From positions 12,165 to 55,116 of the forward strand of contig DGKH01000060.1 in the NCBI GenBank assembly GCA_002386945.1: DNA of 42,952 nt, written 5' to 3'. Within the stretch, counting starts at the first letter, position 1. Every line of letters starts with the position of its first letter. The notes beneath the pieces are model-generated. The model was not told the DNA's origin, did no database searches, and saw only the letters and a program-made list of their open reading frames with translations. Shown one piece after another: positions 17,018-23,594 of this stretch. The DNA is from Proteobacteria bacterium UBA4575. GTDB lineage: Bacteria; Pseudomonadota; Gammaproteobacteria; UBA4575. The position numbers and the translations under genes are program-made.

Positions 17018-18286
17018 TTAACCTGCAACAGCAGCTGCTTTTTCTTCAGCTTTACGGTTAAACCACTTCTCAGCTTCCTGATCCCAATCATCCATACGTA
17101 CGTATGAACTCTGGCGAGGATCGTTAACCATGTTTGGATCAACTTCGATACCGACACCTTCGAGGAAGTTAACAAGACCGATACGCTCGATCATCTCACC
17201 ACAACGCTCGTGCTCTAGGCCATTCTCAGCCCAGAAGTCGATAGTCTCTTCAGCCATTTCAGTTAGCTTTTCGTAATCTTCATCTGATTCAAGCTTCATG
17301 AATGGAACAACAACTGTTCCCATCAAGTCACCAATCTTCAGCGTACGCTTACCACCGATTAGGATAGTTGCGCCTTTATCTTCACCTGGGCCAAGCGCCT
17401 TAACCATGACATTCATGCAATGCATGCAACGTACACAGTTACGGTTGTCGACTTCCATAGTGTTGTCATCTTTTAGTGACAATGCTTTCGTTGGGCAACG
17501 TGTTACTACGTTATCAATAACGTATTCACGGCCTTTCTTTTCAACGAATGCTTTCACTTCGTCTTGGTCGACTTTCATGTTGTCGCGCCAAGTACCGATG
17601 ATCGCAAAATCAGAACGCTCAATAGAGTTCATGCAATCGTTACCACAACCAGACACCTTAAACTTGAACTTATAAGGTAGTGCTGGACGGTGAACGTCAT
17701 CAGTAAAGTTATTTAGTAGTGTGCGGTGAATGCGCATTTCGTCGATGTTAGACATCTCACAGCGTGCTGCACCAACACAAGACATACCGGTACGAACACA
17801 AGGGCCGGCACCACCAAGGTCCCAACCGTATTCGTTCACTTCATCAAAGAAGTGCTGAGTGTTATCAGTAGTAGTACCGATAAACATGATGTTGCCTGTC
17901 TGACCGTGGAAAGTAACGAGACCTGAACCCCATTTCTCCCAGCTATCGCCAAGCTGACGTAGCATGTCAGTAGTGTAGTAGTTACCTGCTGGAGGCTGCA
18001 CACGTAGTGTGTGGAATTCTTTTGATTCTGGGAACGAGCTGCCAACTTCTGAGAAGCGAGGAATAATACCTGAGCCATATCCGAAGACACTGACGGTGCC
18101 GCCTTTCCAGTAACCTTTACGAGTCTCGTATGAGTGCTCTAGCTGCCCCAGCAAGTCGTTTGCCATACCGTTGATGCGCTCATCAGAGTGCTGGTCTCGC
18201 AGACGTTTGATGCCAGAAATGAAGCTAGGCCAAGGCCCATTTTCCAACTCATCAAGCATTGGAGTGTCATGATGCTGGTTAGCCAT
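17018..18286 (-). CDS. dsrA: DsrA, dissimilatory sulfite reductase alpha subunit
   Basis: From the ATG at 18286 (MANQHHDTPMLDELENGPWPSF) the protein has 422 residues. A good ribosome site (CGAGGAGAAA) precedes this ATG, so a longer in-frame start 39 bases upstream was rejected. Sirohaem and cluster-binding cysteines are seen in CVRTGMSCVGAARC and CGNDC. The inserted ferredoxin domain follows with CPTKAL and CVRCMHCMNVM. DsrA carries the catalytic sirohaem amide and partners DsrB. It is the first gene of the twelve-gene operon, preceded by a dyad-rich region shared with a divergent accessory operon. Oxidative-type assignment comes from the associated dsrEFH and dsrL. Confidence 0.97.
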   Translation of the reverse strand: MANQHHDTPMLDELENGPWPSFISGIKRLRDQHSDERINGMANDLLGQLEHSYETRKGYWKGGTVSVFGYGSGIIPRFSEVGSSFPESKEFHTLRVQPPAGNYYTTDMLRQLGDSWEKWGSGLVTFHGQTGNIMFIGTTTDNTQHFFDEVNEYGWDLGGAGPCVRTGMSCVGAARCEMSNIDEMRIHRTLLNNFTDDVHRPALPYKFKFKVSGCGNDCMNSIERSDFAIIGTWRDNMKVDQDEVKAFVEKKGREYVIDNVVTRCPTKALSLKDDNTMEVDNRNCVRCMHCMNVMVKALGPGEDKGATILIGGKRTLKIGDLMGTVVVPFMKLESDEDYEKLTEMAEETIDFWAENGLEHERCGEMIERIGLVNFLEGVGIEVDPNMVNDPRQSSYVRMDDWDQEAEKWFNRKAEEKAAAVAG

Positions 18287-18600
18287 TTTGTATTTCTCCT
18301 CGTTCCTAATAGAATTAATTTCCACGCATTAGCGCACTGAGTTTTGAACCCAGTTGTATGCCGTAGAGTCTAGTTAGCGCCCCCTGACATCGAAACCTTA
18401 CCTATGGGGTGCGGTGCTGTAGGGGCCTTATCTCAACTGGGATATACACGGTCACCAACAAACAACACTATGTGACCAGAAATGGCCTAAAACACCACTT
18501 TACAAGTCATTTTTTATTTCTTTAAATCAGTGACTTAGAGTATAAACCGTAATTAGAATCATTTTTCACCGCAACTAGCGCCGTACTCTACAGGATTTCT
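18287..18600. promoter_or_regulatory. Divergent control region of dsrA and the accessory operon
   Basis: This region must hold both promoters. It contains several dyads: CCCAGTTG (18349-18356) with CAACTGGG (18434-18441), enclosing CCCCT (18381-18385) with AGGGG (18421-18425); GGTCAC (18450-18455) with GTGACC (18472-18477); and AAGTCA (18504-18509) with TGACTT (18531-18536). The first pair can fold as a branched leader in the dsrA mRNA; the other two look like operators. A clear -35/-10 pair was not identified. Confidence 0.6.
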
Positions 18601-19479
18601 ATGCAGTCTCAGCTCAATCACCGCGAGCACTACCAAGAATGGCGAACACATAAACTCGCAGCCTGGTCTCGTCTAAAAACGGAACCCGCCATCGTCATTC
18701 AAAACCCTTCGCTATTAACAGCGAATGAGCATCTGCAATTGGCCAAACAGGTCGCAGAAAACAATATGGCGATCTATCGGTTTGAACAAACAGAAAATGT
18801 TGACCGCACTATTATACAACGCTTTTGCGAACAAATTGGTATGCGCCAGTTAGATCAAAATCTGTGTGCCGATGAAGACAGTATCAGCACACTACAAGTC
18901 ATGCCTATGGGTCGCACAAAAGGCTACATCCCTTATTCGGACCAACGCTTAAATTGGCATACCGATGGTTATTACAATTCGCCGGGGCATGAAATTCGCT
19001 CTTTTCTTCTGCATTGCGCGCAAGCCGCTGCCGAAGGTGGCAGCAATCGCCTACTGAATCATGAGTTGCTGTATATCTCGTTATATGACGAAGACCCCGA
19101 GCTCTGCCAGGCCTTAATGGCGACAGATAGCATGACGATTCCAGCCAACATTGAGAATGATGTTGAGCTTAGACCGGCACAAAGTGGGCCTGTATTTTTC
19201 AACAATACACATGATGGCAGTCTGAATATGCGCTATACCGCACGCAGCCGCAGCATTCAGTGGAAGGCCTGTGAACGCGTTGTAACGGCCGTAAAACGAA
19301 TTAACGCACTACTGGAACAGAGTGAGGCCGTCTTAGACTATCGTCTCAAGCCGGGCGAGGGCGTGATCTGCAACAACATCTTGCATGCCCGTAGCGCCTT
19401 TACTAACGGTAGTATTCCGCAGCAACAACGACTGCTGTATCGTGTGCGCTCTCATAATCGCTTATTTTTAGAGGAATAG
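18601..19479 (+). CDS. TauD-like Fe(II)/2-oxoglutarate dioxygenase
   Basis: This 292-residue protein has the TauD/TfdA facial triad: H120 and D122 in NWHTDGYY, the distal His (H262) in NNILHARSAF, and a C-terminal arginine (R277 or R281, in QQQRLLYRVR) suited to bind 2-oxoglutarate. Such enzymes hydroxylate small molecules such as sulfonates, betaines or amino acids; the substrate here cannot be read from sequence. It is the first gene of a short operon diverging from dsrA; the next start is four bases after its stop. The link to sulfur metabolism, for example C-S bond cleavage or a regulatory hydroxylation, is inference from position. Cytoplasmic. Confidence 0.85.
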   Translation: MQSQLNHREHYQEWRTHKLAAWSRLKTEPAIVIQNPSLLTANEHLQLAKQVAENNMAIYRFEQTENVDRTIIQRFCEQIGMRQLDQNLCADEDSISTLQVMPMGRTKGYIPYSDQRLNWHTDGYYNSPGHEIRSFLLHCAQAAAEGGSNRLLNHELLYISLYDEDPELCQALMATDSMTIPANIENDVELRPAQSGPVFFNNTHDGSLNMRYTARSRSIQWKACERVVTAVKRINALLEQSEAVLDYRLKPGEGVICNNILHARSAFTNGSIPQQQRLLYRVRSHNRLFLEE

Positions 19480-19483
19480 CGGA

Positions 19484-19675
19484 ATGCTCGCACTAAGCGA
19501 AATATTAATTCAAGAATTCAGTATGCAATCTTTCGATGAACTAAAGAATGCAGTCCATGAGCGTGCTGTCGCTGGTGAGATGTTTTTTCAGATGGACGTA
19601 CGCCCACCCTTTAAAGATACCCCGGAAAATTGGGAAGATGAATTAGAAGCCGTCTTCACTTCTGCTCGGTCCTAA
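19484..19675 (+). CDS. Small unknown protein between dioxygenase and Cas6-like gene
   Basis: This 63-residue soluble protein starts MLALSEILIQEFSMQSF and has an acidic C-terminal half (PENWEDELEAVF). I recognise no domain. GAGG from the end of the previous gene precedes the ATG, so translation may be coupled; an internal ATG at codon 14 is also possible. Tight packing in an operon (4 bases before, 35 after) supports a real gene. No cysteine or membrane segment is present. Confidence 0.65.
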   Translation: MLALSEILIQEFSMQSFDELKNAVHERAVAGEMFFQMDVRPPFKDTPENWEDELEAVFTSARS

Positions 19676-19710
19676 GTACTCCTTGCACAAGATATCAACG
19701 GATAGAAACC

Positions 19711-20400
19711 ATGTATTGGAATGAGGACACAAACGAAGAAGCGGAATACAAAGTCCCTGAAGACATTATTGACATCAACTTCAGGATTAAGTGTGCGCAA
19801 CTCAAGCTAGACCATGTCGACGCCCTATCACAGGCTATGTGCGACAAACTACCGTGGTTAGCAACAGACTCAGGCAGTGGTATTTTTTCCATCCACGGTG
19901 CCGAATCAGGCAATGGCTGGATACGTCCGCAAAACCCGGATGATCTCATCTATCCTTCGCGACGCACTCTTTTTACGCTACGCATTAGCAATCAAAGGCT
20001 GGCAGCGGCTGAGGCTTTACAAGGTGATCAGATTGAAATCGATGGCGTCGCTTTAGAGTTTGGTAAATCCAGTGTCAGACCACTATCACGCCTGACCACC
20101 CTATTCTGCCGCTATGTTGATCTAGGCCCAGTAGAAGATGAGGATGCTTTTTTACAGCAAGCCCTAAAAGAGCTGCAGCTTCTTGGCATACGGCCAAAAA
20201 AGATGATGTGTGGCAGAATCACCCAACTAGTACTCAATGGCCAGCTAGGGGTAACACGCAGCCTCATGGTAGACGGCATTGATGTTGCGCAGTCCGTATT
20301 ACTGCAGCAACGCGGTATTGGTTTCGGGCGATTACTCGGTTGCGGGTTATTTTTACCTCATAAGGGTATTGACGCGATCAACGAGGCACAGGAAAAATAG
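19711..20400 (+). CDS. Cas6/Cmx6-like RAMP-fold protein without CRISPR
   Basis: This 229-residue protein resembles the Cmx6 branch of Cas6 (I-MYXAN type). The N-terminus DINFRIKCAQLKLDHVDALS (about 21-40) matches the family start including His35. A second His follows in IFSIHGAE (H62). Strands RRTLFTLRI and LTTLFCRYV fit ferredoxin-like folds. The end, SVLLQQRGIGFGRLLGCGLF with PHKG (about 195-219), is the glycine-rich RAMP loop. Cas6 enzymes cut CRISPR precursor RNA, but no repeats or other cas genes occur here. It lies between a small protein and a DsrC paralogue opposite the dsr operon, so a non-CRISPR RNA-binding role is possible. Family call from memory of motifs; function inferred. Confidence 0.72.
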   Translation: MYWNEDTNEEAEYKVPEDIIDINFRIKCAQLKLDHVDALSQAMCDKLPWLATDSGSGIFSIHGAESGNGWIRPQNPDDLIYPSRRTLFTLRISNQRLAAAEALQGDQIEIDGVALEFGKSSVRPLSRLTTLFCRYVDLGPVEDEDAFLQQALKELQLLGIRPKKMMCGRITQLVLNGQLGVTRSLMVDGIDVAQSVLLQQRGIGFGRLLGCGLFLPHKGIDAINEAQEK

Positions 20401-20471
20401 CCCCCCTTATAAAGTCGCTTCACTCAGGGTGCATCGAGCATAGAACTTGAGCAAAATTAGCAGAATGCGTT

Positions 20472-20486
20472 AAGCTCATCGAGCTT
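20472..20486 (+). promoter_or_regulatory. Perfect dyad upstream of the DsrC paralogue
   Basis: AAGCTC-ATC-GAGCTT is a perfect 6-bp inverted repeat with a 3-base centre, 47 bases before the chosen start of the next gene. It could be an operator or a small hairpin in the leader. The 132-base gap around it (20401-20532) may hold a promoter, but no clear one was assigned. Confidence 0.4.
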
Positions 20487-20532
20487 CCAGCAAGCGATTG
20501 TTTTCATACATTTGGAGTCAGGAGATACTGTT

Positions 20533-20874
20533 ATGGCATTTGAAGTAGATGGAAAAAGCATAGAGACCACGGCCAGTGGCTTTTTAGTCAACATTGAAGA
20601 GTGGTCGAAAGAATTAGCACTAATTATTGCTAAGGAAGAGACCGTAGACTTAACTGATCGTCACTGGGATGTGATTAACTTCTTACGTGATGAGTTCATC
20701 AACAATGCAGGCAATCAGCCCAACACCCGCAATATGGTGAAGGCCATGAGCAAAGCATGGGATGACAAAAGCATTAATGCAAAAACCTTATATGACCTAT
20801 TCCCAGGTGACCCTAGCAAGCAGGGTGGTCGTATCGGTGGATTACCAGAGAGTCGTCGTAAAGGCGGTTATTAA
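20533..20874 (+). CDS. Cysteine-free DsrC paralogue (RspA-type)
   Basis: From the ATG at 20533 (MAFEVDGKSIETTASGFL) the protein has 113 residues and aligns along its length with DsrC (shared MAxEVDGxS start, HWxVINFLRxE, KxLYxLFPxxPxKQ, GLP). A TTG 21 bases upstream was rejected because the AGGAG ribosome site lies between. Both sulfur-carrying cysteines are missing: C98 becomes Gly and the tail ends GLPESRRKGGY. Such proteins have been grouped as RspA, regulatory sulfur-related proteins, thought to act by binding rather than by carrying sulfur. It could regulate dsr expression or compete with DsrC for partners (inference). Confidence 0.88.
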   Translation: MAFEVDGKSIETTASGFLVNIEEWSKELALIIAKEETVDLTDRHWDVINFLRDEFINNAGNQPNTRNMVKAMSKAWDDKSINAKTLYDLFPGDPSKQGGRIGGLPESRRKGGY

Positions 20875-20904
20875 ACCCTAATAGGTGCTGGTAGCTTAAC
20901 CATC

Positions 20905-20931
20905 ATGCAGTAATAGTTGATATTGCTGCAT
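20905..20931 (+). repeat. 11-bp hairpin between the DsrC paralogue and next small gene
   Basis: ATGCAGTAATA and TATTGCTGCAT pair over 11 positions (one G-U) around a GTTGA loop. There is no T run. It lies 31 bases after the DsrC-paralogue stop, in a 158-base gap. It may be a processing or protein-binding RNA hairpin, or a DNA operator. Confidence 0.6.
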
Positions 20932-21032
20932 CGCAGCCTCTCAATAGAGATACAGAAGTGTCTGCGCCGATCTCCTAGACTTCGGCCCAAGATATGCAAA
21001 TTAAACACCAAAGATTTTCGTTCGGAGGATAT

Positions 21033-21236
21033 ATGAGCTCTAAGCAAGACAAAATCAAAAGAATGCTGGAAATGCAGAAGAAATTCAGCGAGTTAGACCG
21101 TGCGAACGGCGTTTCAGCAGAAGAGTACTTCACCCCAGAAGACGGTTCGAGGCTTGATGGCTATCGCGAAGAGTATTCAAAACTCGCGACGGAAGTGATT
21201 GCTGATGCCCATGCAGAAAAGGGTTCTCACGAGTAA
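21033..21236 (+). CDS. Small conserved-looking protein, last gene of accessory operon
   Basis: From the ATG at 21033 the product has 67 residues (MSSKQDKIKRMLEMQKKF ...). An excellent ribosome site (CGGAGGATAT) precedes it; the in-frame start 39 bases upstream was rejected. The protein is charged and helical with a Lys-rich N-terminus and an EEYFTP/GYREEYSKLA middle; no cysteine or membrane segment. I do not recognise a named domain, though I have an unverified impression that similar small proteins occur in dsr-bearing bacteria. It is followed by a strong terminator that closes the operon. Confidence 0.72.
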   Translation: MSSKQDKIKRMLEMQKKFSELDRANGVSAEEYFTPEDGSRLDGYREEYSKLATEVIADAHAEKGSHE

Positions 21237-21263
21237 TCACCCTTAGCAGTAAATTAGTTGTTT

Positions 21264-21298
21264 AAAAGGCCGCGTCGAGAACGCGGCCTTTTTTTTGT
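21264..21298 (+). terminator. Rho-independent terminator closing the accessory operon
   Basis: AAAAGGCCGCGT and ACGCGGCCTTTT form a stem of at least ten pairs with a short loop, followed by T8. The following stretch to 21540 holds no gene; it must contain the promoter of the response regulator, but no clear promoter motif was identified. Confidence 0.93.
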
Positions 21299-21540
21299 CT
21301 CGAATTACACATCCTAGCCGACCTCTCTAGCACAGCCCGCTCTAGGCTAAGCTTAATAAAACCCTCCAAACAACCCTCTAGACATTACCCAACAAGTACA
21401 CTAAAGTAACCTTTGTTCCAAACAAACAGTTAACTCAAGTAGCTAAATTTTATTAGGTTTAAGGAAGAACGAACCAACTAAAAATAATTAAGCCGATATT
21501 CATGGCCTTAAGATTTAAGATCTGGTGGAGAAGCTTAGAC

Positions 21541-22932
21541 ATGGAAAAGCAGAATAAAATTCTTATTATCGATGACGATATCCTCATCGGCAGCGCCCTA
21601 AGGCGCTTACTACACGTATTAGACGCCGACATCACAGTAACTCAAGACCCGGCCTATGCCCTCGAATTAGCTACACAGAATCACTTTGATATCATCATTA
21701 GCGACCAACGCATGACAACACTGAGCGGCACCGAATTATTCCGTCAACTACGTGCCATCAAATCCAACTTTAGTAGCATTTTAATCAGCGGTTATGCAGA
21801 TTTTGATGTCCTCATCGAGGCTTTCAACCAAGGCTTAGTCGATCAATTCGTGACTAAACCCTGGGACAACAAAGCATTGGTTAAGCAAGTCCATACGCTA
21901 CTAAAATTACATCAGCCAATCTCTGAAAAATCAAAGAAAGACCATGGTTTACAAAATTTTCATGGCCTACTCAGCAGTTCAGATAAGATGCAGGAAGCCT
22001 TCGCTAACGCCGGCAAAGCAGCACGTTCAAATATGCCTGTATTTATCTGTGGTGAAACTGGAACAGGCAAAGAACTCATGGCTAAGGCAGTCCATGTCGA
22101 GAGTCATCGTGCTGATCGTCCATTCATTAGCTTTAACTGCGCCAACTTCACTGAATCCTTGATGGAGTCACAATTATTTGGTCACAAAAAAGGTTCCTTC
22201 ACGGGGGCATTTTCCGATCAAGAAGGGCTACTGGCTCAGGTCCAAGGTGGCACCCTGTTCCTAGATGAAGTCACCTCGATGAGTATCTCATTACAATCAA
22301 AACTACTGCGTGTACTACAAGAGCGCGAGTACAGCGCACTCGGCACGCATCACCTTCAGCCATTCAAAGGTCAAATCATATCGGCCTCATCATGCAGCCT
22401 AAGACAGGCTTGTGAAAATGATAGCTTTCGCCAAGATTTACGTTATCGCTTAGAGGTTATCAGTATTGTATTGCCACCATTACGCGATCGCGATGACGAT
22501 AGCGTGCTCTTACTCAGACACTTTCTACGGTCTATACGACCAGAAGAAAACCGACCCTTAGACACAGAACTCATCACTAAACTACGCAATTATCCTTGGA
22601 CAGGGAATATTAGGGAGTTGGAAAATACAGCCAACTATCTATTAGCCATGACAGACGATAAAACCAACTGTTTTACCTCCCAACATCTCCCCCCTGAGAT
22701 CAATCACTACGATCCAAACACCGTTAGCAATAACACATTAGGCTCTAGCAGCTTGAACCAGGCCAATTCCTCCTTGGCAGTCCGTATCTGTCGGCCCAAA
22801 GACATACGCTCAGAAGAATTAAGCCATGCCTTAAACCTGCACCACAGAAATCGTACGCGTACGGCAGAGGCCTTAGGTATTAGTCGGATGACACTCTGGC
22901 GCCTGATGAAACGCTTCGAGCTATCGACGTAA
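21541..22932 (+). CDS. Sigma-54-dependent response regulator (NtrC family)
   Basis: From the ATG at 21541 (MEKQNKILIIDDD) the protein has 463 residues; an earlier in-frame ATG adds 13 unrelated residues. The receiver has phospho-acceptor D55 (IISDQRM). The AAA+ domain has Walker A GETGTGKE (171-178), the sigma-54 contact loop GSFTGA (218-223, Ser replacing the usual first Ala) and Walker B GGTLFLDE. A Fis-type helix-turn-helix ends the protein (RTRTAEALGISRMTLWRLMK). It activates sigma-54 RNA polymerase from upstream sites. A dyad and a sigma-54-like promoter lie directly downstream, before the secreted-protein gene. The H-NOX-associated kinase at 26692 is the likely partner (inference). Confidence 0.93.
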   Translation: MEKQNKILIIDDDILIGSALRRLLHVLDADITVTQDPAYALELATQNHFDIIISDQRMTTLSGTELFRQLRAIKSNFSSILISGYADFDVLIEAFNQGLVDQFVTKPWDNKALVKQVHTLLKLHQPISEKSKKDHGLQNFHGLLSSSDKMQEAFANAGKAARSNMPVFICGETGTGKELMAKAVHVESHRADRPFISFNCANFTESLMESQLFGHKKGSFTGAFSDQEGLLAQVQGGTLFLDEVTSMSISLQSKLLRVLQEREYSALGTHHLQPFKGQIISASSCSLRQACENDSFRQDLRYRLEVISIVLPPLRDRDDDSVLLLRHFLRSIRPEENRPLDTELITKLRNYPWTGNIRELENTANYLLAMTDDKTNCFTSQHLPPEINHYDPNTVSNNTLGSSSLNQANSSLAVRICRPKDIRSEELSHALNLHHRNRTRTAEALGISRMTLWRLMKRFELST

Positions 22933-22991
22933 CAACTGTCTCACCGTTGTACAGCCAGATGTCACATCTAGGACAGGTTCTAGACTGTTAG

Positions 22992-23006
22992 CCATAGAGC
23001 CTATGG
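22992..23006 (+). promoter_or_regulatory. Candidate enhancer site for the sigma-54 activator
   Basis: CCATAG-AGC-CTATGG is a perfect 6-bp inverted repeat, about 45 bases upstream of the sigma-54-like promoter. A second palindrome, TTCTAGAA, is at 23017-23024. Either could be the activator binding site. Confidence 0.4.
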
Positions 23007-23049
23007 ACCAGGCCCCTTCTAGAACGTAATAAACACTAAAAATCAGACA

Positions 23050-23065
23050 TGGCATGAAAAATGTA
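23050..23065 (+). promoter_or_regulatory. Sigma-54-like promoter of the secreted-protein operon
   Basis: TGGCATGAAAAATGTA matches the -24 element (TGGCA) fully and the -12 element (TTGCA) partly, with correct spacing from the GG to the TG. It lies 50 bases before the secreted-protein gene and just after a gene for a sigma-54 activator. Confidence 0.5.
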
Positions 23066-23115
23066 TTAACTATTCCGAACAATTAAATTTTTTAACTATT
23101 TAAAAAAGGTGGAAT

Positions 23116-23577
23116 ATGAAAAGCAAACTATCAAAACGAATCATCCAAGCCAGCTTATTAGGTTTAAGCGTCATCGCTAGTCAGGCTTCATTAGCAAATG
23201 GCAATGGCAATGGCAATGGCAGCCTAGCTAATGATAACGCAAATATCGATCTTACAGTTGCGCTATATGCGACGATTTCAGGACTAGACGACTTCACCAT
23301 GAGCAACACAACTGGCTCAAACTATGCTGGTTCAGATCAGTTCACACTTAACTCTAACGGTCAGGTCCGAGTGACTGCAACAACGACTACTCTAGGTGGA
23401 ACCAATGTGACTCCTGACCTATCACTTGATAATAGCGGTAGCACCCTCGACACTGCCAACAATAGTGTACACAGTGCCACGCATTCACTAGAGGCATCTA
23501 CTGATCTATCAGGCAACAACTCACTAGCAGCAGGTGATTACTCTGGCGTCGTCACATTAACTGTTAGCGCGATTTAA
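23116..23577 (+). CDS. Small secreted pilin-like or matrix protein
   Basis: This 153-residue protein has a clear signal peptide (MKSKLSKRIIQASLLGLSVI, cleavage near ASLA), followed by an (Asn-Gly) repeat coded by tandem GGCAAT units. The rest is rich in Thr, Ser, Asn and Gly, with no cysteine. The ending AAGDYSGVVTLTVSAI is a typical last beta-strand of fimbrial or spore-coat-type subunits; VALYATISGLDDFTM fits a first strand. It is the first gene after the sigma-54-like promoter, followed after 17 bases by a chaperone-like gene, so a polymerising surface subunit or secreted matrix protein is likely. No family name can be assigned with confidence. Confidence 0.75.
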   Translation: MKSKLSKRIIQASLLGLSVIASQASLANGNGNGNGSLANDNANIDLTVALYATISGLDDFTMSNTTGSNYAGSDQFTLNSNGQVRVTATTTTLGGTNVTPDLSLDNSGSTLDTANNSVHSATHSLEASTDLSGNNSLAAGDYSGVVTLTVSAI

Positions 23578-23594
23578 GGTTTAAAAAAAAAGCA

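Noticed and set aside
23194..23220. Short tandem repeat as a possible CRISPR or regulatory array
   Set aside because: It is a 6-base coding repeat without spacers, inside a clear gene.
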